From contig CAJTMV010000005.1 in the NCBI GenBank assembly GCA_910577225.1, positions 95,796 to 159,795 of the forward strand: a stretch of DNA of 64,000 nucleotides, written 5' to 3'. This stretch comes from an uncultured Eubacterium sp. (GTDB lineage Bacteria; Bacillota; Clostridia; Lachnospirales; Lachnospiraceae). The notes below the pieces were generated by a model. The model was not told the DNA's origin. It ran no database searches and saw only the letters and a program-made list of their open reading frames with translations. Shown here piece after piece: positions 35,897 through 43,041 of this stretch; the stretch's first letter is position 1; each line of letters opens with the position of its first letter. A program made the translations under genes and the position numbers.

Positions 35897-36859
35897 ATGA
35901 GTAATTTTTTAACAGAAAATGAAATCAGAGAACTTGGTTTAAAAAGCTGTGGGAAAGACGTACGGATTGGCAGACATGCAGTATTATATCATCCAGAGCG
36001 GTTAGTTTTCGGCGATCATGTACGCATCGATGATTTTACTGTAATCAGCGGAGTCGTGGAATTTGGAAATTATATTCATGTATCGCAGTTTTGCGGATTA
36101 TACGGCGGAGATGATGGTATATATATGGAAGATTATTCCGGATTATCTTCGAAATGTTCCATTTATGCGGTTTCAGATGATTACAGCGGACATTCCATGA
36201 CAAATCCTATGGTTCCGGCTAAATACAAGCCGCATATGATCAGTGCTTCTGTGAAAATAAAAAAACATGCCATTGTAGGATGCAATTCCGTCGTGTTACC
36301 GGGGGTTGTGATCGAAGAAGGAACAGCAATCGGAAGTATGAGTCTGTGTACCAAATCAACCGAGGAATGGTCCGTTTATACAGGAATACCGGCGCGAAGA
36401 AAAGGCGAGAGAAAAAGAGATCTTTTAGAGCTGGAAAAAAATTTTATGGAAGACCTGCGGACGGAATGTTATATTGGAAAAACAGTGGAAGTACAGCGAG
36501 TGTTCACGTCTTCGGATGTGGAACAATTTGCGCAGATCAGCGGCGACAGAAATGCATTGCATCTGGACGAGGAGTATGCGCAGAGAAGCCGTTTTGGACG
36601 TCCGATTGTACATGGTATGCTTGTAGCAGGTTTGATATCAAAAATTATTGGAATGCAAATGCCAGGAAAAGGCAGCATCTATCTGGAACAAAATCTGTCT
36701 TTTAAAAAACCTGTATATATTGGTGAAAAGATTACTGCAAAAGTTTGTATCAGGGACATCGATGAAAACAGGCATATTTTTGATCTCGAAACGAATGTAT
36801 ATAACGAAGAACAGATATGCGTACTTGCTGGCAGCGCCAAAATTTTATATGAAGGATAA
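35897..36859 (+). CDS. Fusion: hexapeptide acyltransferase + MaoC-like hydratase
   Basis: A 320-aa two-domain protein. The N-terminal half (about 1-170) is a left-handed beta-helix acyltransferase of the WbbJ/colanic-acid type (VRIGRHAVLYHPERLVFGDH, YHVSQFCG-like turns, VKIKKHAIVGCNSVVLPGVV, GTAIGSMSLC). The C-terminal half (about 185-320) is a MaoC-like hot-dog (VFTSSDVEQFAQISGDRNAL followed by HLDEEYA, FGRPIVHGMLVAGLISKI, LEQNLSFKKPVYIGE), with the Asp and His of the R-specific enoyl-CoA hydratase motif. It could make or remove a 3-hydroxyacyl group and attach it to a sugar. The frame starts at ATG 35885, but GGAG at 35887-35890 best fits the ATG at 35897. It follows pseH after 104 nt. Confidence 0.82.
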   Translation: MSNFLTENEIRELGLKSCGKDVRIGRHAVLYHPERLVFGDHVRIDDFTVISGVVEFGNYIHVSQFCGLYGGDDGIYMEDYSGLSSKCSIYAVSDDYSGHSMTNPMVPAKYKPHMISASVKIKKHAIVGCNSVVLPGVVIEEGTAIGSMSLCTKSTEEWSVYTGIPARRKGERKRDLLELEKNFMEDLRTECYIGKTVEVQRVFTSSDVEQFAQISGDRNALHLDEEYAQRSRFGRPIVHGMLVAGLISKIIGMQMPGKGSIYLEQNLSFKKPVYIGEKITAKVCIRDIDENRHIFDLETNVYNEEQICVLAGSAKILYEG

Positions 36860-36905
36860 TGGTACTGATATCTCTGAGACAAACGATCTGTTTCCTGAGC
36901 TGATT

Positions 36906-36976
36906 TTCTGATCAGAGCTGTTGAAATCAGCAGTGCGTGCTGCAGGAGCCGCTGATTTGGACAACTCTGATCAGAA
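36906..36976. repeat. Long imperfect inverted repeat between convergent genes
   Basis: TTCTGATCAGAG (36906-36917) pairs with CTCTGATCAGAA (36965-36976). The stem continues inward, with two mismatches and a wobble, to AAATCAGC (36924-36931) and GCTGATTT (36951-36958). It lies between the converging acyltransferase-MaoC and fliB genes. There is no T tract, so it is either a structured bidirectional terminator or a small palindromic repeat element. Nothing else is seen in 36860-37014. Confidence 0.7.
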
Positions 36977-37014
36977 TATTTAGCAATGTTTGAAAGTCTG
37001 TTTATCGATAGGTT

Positions 37015-38157
37015 TTATGAAATAATAAACATCAGCAAACCTGCGGCACTGATCAGATTGTTTTTTTGTATTTCCTCCATTAACTGGCTGCGGAAGGAAT
37101 GATTGTGTTCGAACGCTCTGGCAAAACAGGAAATGACGTAACTATATTCCGATTTGTCTAATACTCCTTTATTTACATAAGACACCAGAGAAATGGTCTG
37201 GATAAAAGCAAATTCGACCGCGTCATAAATAAAAATTTCTTTTGATCTTTGATAATCGGGAATCGAAATAAGATCTGAAAAAATATGGCAGATCCAGTAG
37301 TTCGTATAAAAATTTTGAAAAGAAACGCAGCAGGTCTCTTTAAATTTCTGAATATCTTCCTTATATTGATCGATACCGCGTTCATTAAAATACTGAATAG
37401 CGTTTTGTATCAGTTCGTTAAACCGTTTGTGAGGAGTAAAATCGTTGTAAAATATATGTAAAGCCTGTTTTATAATATCAAAACGTTGTACATCATTAAG
37501 AATGAAAGACAACTGCTTTTCGATATAGGGCAGCATCTGGATACTGGAACAATTTTTTTCAAAGACGCCGCTGTCAGGACATCCATTCTGATACATCTGT
37601 ACCGCTTCATTCAACACAGTAAACGCAAGAAATAGCCTGGCGCTTAGTGAAATAGATTGCTTATATTTAAGAATCTGAAAGATATGTGTCCGTACATTTG
37701 CTTCAAATAAATATAGATCCGTGAAACAAGGATCTCCTTCAGCAAGGTGATCATTTGTAAGCAGAATATCAACGGTTTCTTTTTGCATAAGCATATGAAT
37801 CACTTCAGGGCAGGACATAAGCAGATATTCTTCCATAAAGCTGCCATATTGTCTGCTCATACGCGGATACGTCCGGCAGGTGTCACATAAATACTGCGGA
37901 CCCAGACGGAGTACGACTTTACAGAGATTGTTCTCTGTTAACATGGGACATCTGTTGTTTTTGTTCTTTACAGAAATCACACCGTTTTCTTTTACGAGCC
38001 AGTCTTTTGCCCGTATTTCCAGCTCGTTTTCATGTTCGATCATTTTTTGACAGGTTGCGTCGTCCATAAGAATTGTCCAGTTGGTACAACAGGTATTGGG
38101 GCATCTGTCTGCAATACATTGAAACTGGTCGTAGATATCGACAGTCAGATAGTTCAT
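37015..38157 (-). CDS. fliB: Flagellin lysine-N-methylase FliB
   Basis: A 380-aa FliB-family protein that methylates surface lysines of flagellin. The N-terminal cysteine cluster typical of the family, probably an Fe-S site, is present: FQCIADRCPNTCCTNW (Cys14, 19, 23, 24), then NNRCPMLTENNLCKV and YLCDTCRTYPRM. The rest is helical. An in-frame ATG at 38169 directly abuts AAAGGAGG and leaves no spacer. The next ATG, 12 nt on, is given here as the likelier start, though its spacing is a little long. Its target should be the flagellin at 14469. Confidence 0.86.
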   Translation of the reverse strand: MNYLTVDIYDQFQCIADRCPNTCCTNWTILMDDATCQKMIEHENELEIRAKDWLVKENGVISVKNKNNRCPMLTENNLCKVVLRLGPQYLCDTCRTYPRMSRQYGSFMEEYLLMSCPEVIHMLMQKETVDILLTNDHLAEGDPCFTDLYLFEANVRTHIFQILKYKQSISLSARLFLAFTVLNEAVQMYQNGCPDSGVFEKNCSSIQMLPYIEKQLSFILNDVQRFDIIKQALHIFYNDFTPHKRFNELIQNAIQYFNERGIDQYKEDIQKFKETCCVSFQNFYTNYWICHIFSDLISIPDYQRSKEIFIYDAVEFAFIQTISLVSYVNKGVLDKSEYSYVISCFARAFEHNHSFRSQLMEEIQKNNLISAAGLLMFIIS

Positions 38158-38179
38158 TGTTAAGGTCATCCTCCTTTCG

Positions 38180-39346
38180 TCAGGTATGCAGCGCGCTATG
38201 AATTAATTTTGGTAATAGTTCTGTATAAGAAAAATATTTTTGTACTTTTTCATTGCCGTGGATGGCGATCTGCTCTCGTTCATTGTCATGGTCAAGGTAA
38301 TATGCAATCTTATCCATCAGATCTTCCCTGCTTTCATACCATACAAGATCTTTTCCGTTGGTAAAGTATTCGGTCAGCTCCGCCTGATAATTTGTGAGCA
38401 AAAACCCGTGAGAACCCAGAATATCGATGATACGCAGCGGAATTCCGGTTATTATGGAACGAAGCGTCATATTTAAATTAATTTTGCTCGTGTAGAAAAT
38501 TTCCGGCATCTGACTGATATAGTCGGCATATCCCTGATAATTTACTGGTAACTGTTTCGGAGCTTTTGTAGAATATAAGTCTACGGCATATGTTTGTCCG
38601 ATCATGTCTAAAATCTGCCTGCGTTCCATTACCGTAATTTTTTTGCGAATCATATTTCGAAAAATTTCATCCCGATGATCAAAAAACTGGTCTCCAAGAT
38701 CGATCTGAACGTGTGCAGCCATTTCCATACATTTTTCATGGTCAAATAACAAATCACAAAAGTCCAGTCCATAAATAAACTGCTGGGCATCGATGATTGC
38801 CTGAATATATCCTTCCAGTTTTGGCGGAAGATAATGAATCTGTTCGAAGAAATCAAATTCATCGTCGTATAATTTGCCCAGAAATGTGATCTCGTGGTTA
38901 TAATGCGGGACAATATCGTTAATTTTATTTTCAATGCGTTTTCGGTTATATGCAAGCGGCATATGGTGTACGGTAGTAATTCCTTTTTCACGATATTTCT
39001 GATATAAATAATGATCGAATAAAAATACCGCGTTGCACGTATTTGGCAGGGTGACAGAATCCAGCGTCAGATGCGGAGAATCAAATACCCATGAAATATA
39101 CCGGATCTGACAGTCGTCGGCAGCTCTGGATAGTAAAGGAAAATAATTAAAGCTAAAAATAAAGTCATAGTGACGCGTCAGACAACAGTTTTTGATTTTG
39201 CTGAAAAACTGTTCATCTACACCGTAATCCTTCATATTGCCGGTTATGACGTCAACCGTATAGCCAAGCTGACGCATGCATTCGATGCAGTCTTCATAGG
39301 TGTATTCGTCCCAGGAATAATATAAGATATGATAGTTTGTATTCAT
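38180..39346 (-). CDS. CgeB-like glycosyltransferase (third paralogue)
   Basis: A 388-aa protein sharing all landmarks with those at 17536 and 18749: YDFIFSFNYFPLLS, FDSPHLTLDSV, FLFDHYLYQK, HMPLAYNRKR, ITFLGKLYDDEF, DAQQFIYGLDF, INLNMTLRSIITGIPLRI and HGFLLTNYQAEL. Its ATG overlaps the stop of the upstream gene (ATGA, 39343-39346), so the two are translationally coupled. It is likely part of the leftward operon 42516-37015 with the pyruvyltransferase-like, methyltransferase-like, DUF4422 and FliB genes. Confidence 0.8.
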   Translation of the reverse strand: MNTNYHILYYSWDEYTYEDCIECMRQLGYTVDVITGNMKDYGVDEQFFSKIKNCCLTRHYDFIFSFNYFPLLSRAADDCQIRYISWVFDSPHLTLDSVTLPNTCNAVFLFDHYLYQKYREKGITTVHHMPLAYNRKRIENKINDIVPHYNHEITFLGKLYDDEFDFFEQIHYLPPKLEGYIQAIIDAQQFIYGLDFCDLLFDHEKCMEMAAHVQIDLGDQFFDHRDEIFRNMIRKKITVMERRQILDMIGQTYAVDLYSTKAPKQLPVNYQGYADYISQMPEIFYTSKINLNMTLRSIITGIPLRIIDILGSHGFLLTNYQAELTEYFTNGKDLVWYESREDLMDKIAYYLDHDNEREQIAIHGNEKVQKYFSYTELLPKLIHSALHT

Positions 39347-40947
39347 AGCGTTTCCTTCATAATAGTATTTGCATTGTGACAGGTTGTTTCATATTGATGA
39401 TAAAGATATCCGTACATCGTCTGTTCACCGGCAATATTTTCTTTATGATAATCCGTATGTCTGTTTAATTTATAAAATACAGAATCTTTTGTCAGCTGGC
39501 CGGCGCGTTCTTTTGTATATTTCTGGTTCAAAGATTTATGAAGTTGAAATACTTTTTTACTGGAGCATGCGCAAAGGTCCAGTTCATTTTTCACATCGGT
39601 CAGATTTTCGACAGCGACTGCAATAATATCATCGATCAGATAGTAATCGATCAGTTCATCTTCCATTTCCCAATAGTACCAAAAGCATTCCATTAAAAAC
39701 TGAAAGAGCCGGTGTCCTTTTCTGGTACACCAGAGGTTGCCGGACCATCTGCCCTGCGTAATATCAGAGCTCCAGACCGGCGTATCAAATTTTAAAGTAT
39801 AAATAGTTGTCTGTTCAAAAATCTGATCAGGAACAGGTGAAGATACGAAATACGTGGCATCGATCCACATTCCGCCGTAGCGATAGAGCAATTCGGCACG
39901 TAAAATATCTGAAAGGTGCGTAAGCGTAATTTTTCCTTCGTTAAATTTACGAATAATCGTTTCGGTAAAAGTAACGTATTCCATGCAGTTTTCCAGTGTA
40001 ATTAAGCGCAGCGTGGTTTTTTCCTGCGGAAGATTTTGTTTCAGACTTGAGATACAAAAACGTATCAGATCTGGCATGTCAGAGACGCCCTGCCACCAGC
40101 ATACCCAGACCGGTATTTTTCCGTCAAAATCATCCGTACATTCCAGAGGCTGTGCCAGAGATCCTTTGATACTGCCAGATAAGTATAGCTGCAGCACTGG
40201 CAGGATTTTTAATCGGGCACACTGAAAATATAATTCGGTTTTTCTCTGCGCATTGTGAAAATCAGACGGGTCGATCAGCTTTACATTCTCTTCTGTAATT
40301 TTTTCCGGCTGCATCAGCAGCCAGACACGAAACAATCGTTCTGATAAGAATCCCATGACACGTTTCTGATAATCGTCATATGCCGTCGTATCGATTCTTT
40401 TTTCTGCTTCAAAAAGAATCGAAAACAGCCAGCGGCAATACCTGTCATAAATACTCTTTTTCGTAATCCACATATTCCCTGCAGAAATCAGAATGGTCTG
40501 CATACAGTAGTCAAAAGCTGCCAGATATTCCGGATATTTTTCTGCCAGGATATCCCGACAAATATACAGATCTTTGGCGCTGTGATGCATGTTTTTGTAC
40601 TGTTCAAGGACGGTCTGATTGTTTGCGCAGCTGCTGTTTGGAATGATGATCGGATAGCTGCGGATGGTTTGTTCGATATAGGATTTGTCCAAAAGCTGTT
40701 CTTCTTTTGTAAAATAGCGGCGGTAGTGACAGATTCCAATAATGTCACAGTCCAGGTTTTTCCATAGCCAGTACATTCCGGTCAGTTCACAATAGCTGTC
40801 ATTTTTGTCAGAGATCTGATCTCCTGTATCGTCTCCGATATATCCAAGAGATTCTTTTCCTTCTTTTCCGACATGGAGAGGGGTATAGATTTCGTTCGGA
40901 ATGTCAGCGATCTTTTTATGCGTCATTACATAGATTTGTGTATTCAT
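39343..40947 (-). CDS. Fusion glycosyltransferase: DUF4422 + Caps_synth (GT32-like)
   Basis: A 534-aa protein with two glycosyltransferase-type domains. Residues about 1-240 match DUF4422 (IYVMTHKK, LTGMYWLWKNLDCDIIGICH, YRRYF). Residues about 255-460 match the capsular polysaccharide synthesis family (IPVWVCWWQGVSDMPDLIRF; HLSDILRAELLYRYGGMWID with the DxD-type Asp, ATYF). The two domains are usually on separate proteins. It may add two consecutive sugars. It overlaps the CgeB-like gene by 4 nt. Confidence 0.8.
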   Translation of the reverse strand: MNTQIYVMTHKKIADIPNEIYTPLHVGKEGKESLGYIGDDTGDQISDKNDSYCELTGMYWLWKNLDCDIIGICHYRRYFTKEEQLLDKSYIEQTIRSYPIIIPNSSCANNQTVLEQYKNMHHSAKDLYICRDILAEKYPEYLAAFDYCMQTILISAGNMWITKKSIYDRYCRWLFSILFEAEKRIDTTAYDDYQKRVMGFLSERLFRVWLLMQPEKITEENVKLIDPSDFHNAQRKTELYFQCARLKILPVLQLYLSGSIKGSLAQPLECTDDFDGKIPVWVCWWQGVSDMPDLIRFCISSLKQNLPQEKTTLRLITLENCMEYVTFTETIIRKFNEGKITLTHLSDILRAELLYRYGGMWIDATYFVSSPVPDQIFEQTTIYTLKFDTPVWSSDITQGRWSGNLWCTRKGHRLFQFLMECFWYYWEMEDELIDYYLIDDIIAVAVENLTDVKNELDLCACSSKKVFQLHKSLNQKYTKERAGQLTKDSVFYKLNRHTDYHKENIAGEQTMYGYLYHQYETTCHNANTIMKETL

Positions 40948-40950
40948 AGT

Positions 40951-41412
40951 TTATTCTCCAAAATCAAATAAATAATAGCGATCGTTTTCAACATTCAGAT
41001 CGATGACTTTGTATTGCGCTCTGGGCCATGCTTCAAAACAGCAGCTGGTTAGCGCGTATCTGCTGCATGTTTGTATTTTCTGAAACAAGGAAGAAGCGAA
41101 TGGGTGCAGATGCAAATGTTCTATGCCGGTCAGTATGGAACAGTCGTAATGCTGCGTGGACGTACGTGTTAAAAATGTCCGGACATCCAGAATATTATGA
41201 TAGATATTTTGTGTCGCTAAAAAATTTGTGTCGCGGCAAAGATCGATACCGTCCAGTCGTACCTGTTCCGGAATTTCCTGATTCATGGCTTTTCGGCAGA
41301 CACATCCGGCCCGCTTTAAGAAAAGGCCTGCGTCCAGAACAGATTCCGGTTCCAGTTGTTCGATGAGTTCGAAATATATATAGAGATCGTTTTCTTTTAC
41401 TTTATTTCTCAT
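40951..41412 (-). CDS. Small degenerate methyltransferase-like protein
   Basis: A 153-aa protein with a Rossmann-like pattern. YFELIEQLEPESVLDAGLF resembles a methyltransferase motif I that has lost its glycines. LDGIDLCRD resembles the acidic end of strand 2, and YDCSILTGIEHL the strand-4 motif. The lost glycine loop suggests it does not bind SAM normally and may be structural or regulatory. It is intact, with a GGAG site, and sits 3 nt before the DUF4422 fusion gene. Confidence 0.55.
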   Translation of the reverse strand: MRNKVKENDLYIYFELIEQLEPESVLDAGLFLKRAGCVCRKAMNQEIPEQVRLDGIDLCRDTNFLATQNIYHNILDVRTFLTRTSTQHYDCSILTGIEHLHLHPFASSLFQKIQTCSRYALTSCCFEAWPRAQYKVIDLNVENDRYYLFDFGE

Positions 41413-41451
41413 GTCGCTGTGTTCTCCTGACCAGAGTATAACTATTTAAAA

Positions 41452-42516
41452 TTAGGAATTTAAAGCCTGTCTTGCTACATTCAGTACATGTTCCATGGTT
41501 TCCACATCCTGCTGATGCTGTATTTCCAGAGCATAACGAATGTCCAGCAATTTATGAATGGCTCTGCGCATATGTCCGGTTCGTTCAATATAGAGTTCTT
41601 TATATTGGGAAAGCTCCGGTAGTGCGGAAGTATCCATTTCCCTGTCTGTAAAAGAATCAATAAACTGCCGGCAGTTTTTTGTCATTTGTTCTGTCAGCGT
41701 ACGTATATCGGCATTTTTTGGCGGGTTATGAATGACGGCATCGGCTTTTCCTGCTAACAGATCTTCTTCACTGAAGCAGCTGCAGTATTGTGCATAGCTT
41801 TCAAATCTGTCGTAATAGTCTGCGTCGTATTTGCCAATCAGGATGACGGGAGCGCCGAGCGCTATGGAAGGCAATGCACAATGTAATCTGGATGTAATGA
41901 CAAGAGAGGCCTTTTGATAGCATTTTAAATAATCTTCGACTCTCGTTTCCCGATGTGTCCAGTCTGTTCCGATTTCCTGATCGGAAAGACGGTGTGTTTT
42001 ACAGATGATCTGTTTGTCAGGTAATCGTTTTGTAATGTAGTTTTTAATTTCATCAGAAACATCTGTCAAAACAATACTTCCGTTACCTTGTATGTCCGAA
42101 AATGGTTTTAAGGTTAAAGTCAGACATCCTGAGAAATAATTTTCGATTCCTTTCTGGCCCAGTACATCCATGGTCTGTTTATCTCTGCATCCGATGCCGC
42201 CTTCTATTTGTCTCAGGTAATCTGTAACATTCTGATCTAAATAAGAGTAATCTCCGAAGATCATCTGATCGCTGTTAAAGTGCGTTCCGATGAACAGAGG
42301 GATGATATAAGGGGACGGCGGAAAAGCGTAACTGTAATGCAGATACCATCCATTTAAAATGGCGGCGGTATATTCTTTCGTTTCCGGCAGAAACAGATCC
42401 GTCTCTTCGCGGTCGATGTAATAATCGACCTGTGGCAGGAACTGCTTTGCGGCGTAGGTTAAAATATCATCGCCGATGTTTGTTGTGTTTTTGTAATAGA
42501 TTAGAGCGTATTTCAT
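41452..42516 (-). CDS. Polysaccharide pyruvyltransferase family protein
   Basis: A 354-aa protein of the polysaccharide pyruvyltransferase superfamily (PF04230). Typical features are the N-terminal MKYALIYYKNTTNIGDDILT, EGGIGCRDKQTMDVLG in the middle, and the conserved YQKASLVITSRLHCALPSIALGAPVILIG near 210-240. Activity could be ketal pyruvyl transfer to a sugar, though many members act as general polymer-modifying enzymes. It is the first gene of the leftward operon. GGAG precedes the ATG. Confidence 0.8.
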   Translation of the reverse strand: MKYALIYYKNTTNIGDDILTYAAKQFLPQVDYYIDREETDLFLPETKEYTAAILNGWYLHYSYAFPPSPYIIPLFIGTHFNSDQMIFGDYSYLDQNVTDYLRQIEGGIGCRDKQTMDVLGQKGIENYFSGCLTLTLKPFSDIQGNGSIVLTDVSDEIKNYITKRLPDKQIICKTHRLSDQEIGTDWTHRETRVEDYLKCYQKASLVITSRLHCALPSIALGAPVILIGKYDADYYDRFESYAQYCSCFSEEDLLAGKADAVIHNPPKNADIRTLTEQMTKNCRQFIDSFTDREMDTSALPELSQYKELYIERTGHMRRAIHKLLDIRYALEIQHQQDVETMEHVLNVARQALNS

Positions 42517-43041
42517 TTGGGTTCTCCAGTTATTTGGAATTATCAGAGGTTTGATTTTCTTATATTATAATCAGTGTTTGTTGTTTCGGCAAGTATAAAT
42601 ATATAACGGGCCTGTCATTTTAGCATTCAGGATTTAATATTTCTTTTATTTTCATAGAAAGTATCGAAATATAAGATATAGATGTATTCCATACTTTTGT
42701 GCGATAGGAGCAACCATTTTTGATATAGTTTTTTATCTGTCATTTTGTCATCTTCCTTTTTACAGCTTTCATAGCGAATATTCTCCATATCAGATACGGA
42801 TTTATCGTTAACATGATTTTAACATACTGATATGAGTTTTTCCATCCCTGGTCAGAATAAAACATGATTTTACAATGATTTGCTGTTTTTTGAATAAACT
42901 TGTGCAGAACGGATTGTATTTATAATACAAATAAGATGCTGTATTCTATTAAGAAACTATGTTTTAAAACTTGTTTTGTCAATAACATTTTGTTAAACTA
43001 TATTTATAAAGTCTGGTATAGGGAGGGGGAAATTTATTTTT
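42517..43041 (+). promoter_or_regulatory. A/T-rich intergenic region with promoter of the six-gene operon
   Basis: This 525-nt region has no convincing gene. Near its right end is a sigma-A promoter: TTGTCA (42976-42981), 17 nt, TATATT (42999-43004), then a G-rich ribosome binding site (about 43020-43029). Two candidate operators lie upstream: an inverted repeat CATATCAG / CTGATATG (42786-42793, 42827-42834) and a direct repeat AACATGATTTTA (42810-42821, 42861-42872). The divergent pyruvyltransferase-like gene must also be promoted from here, but I could not place that promoter. Confidence 0.65.
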
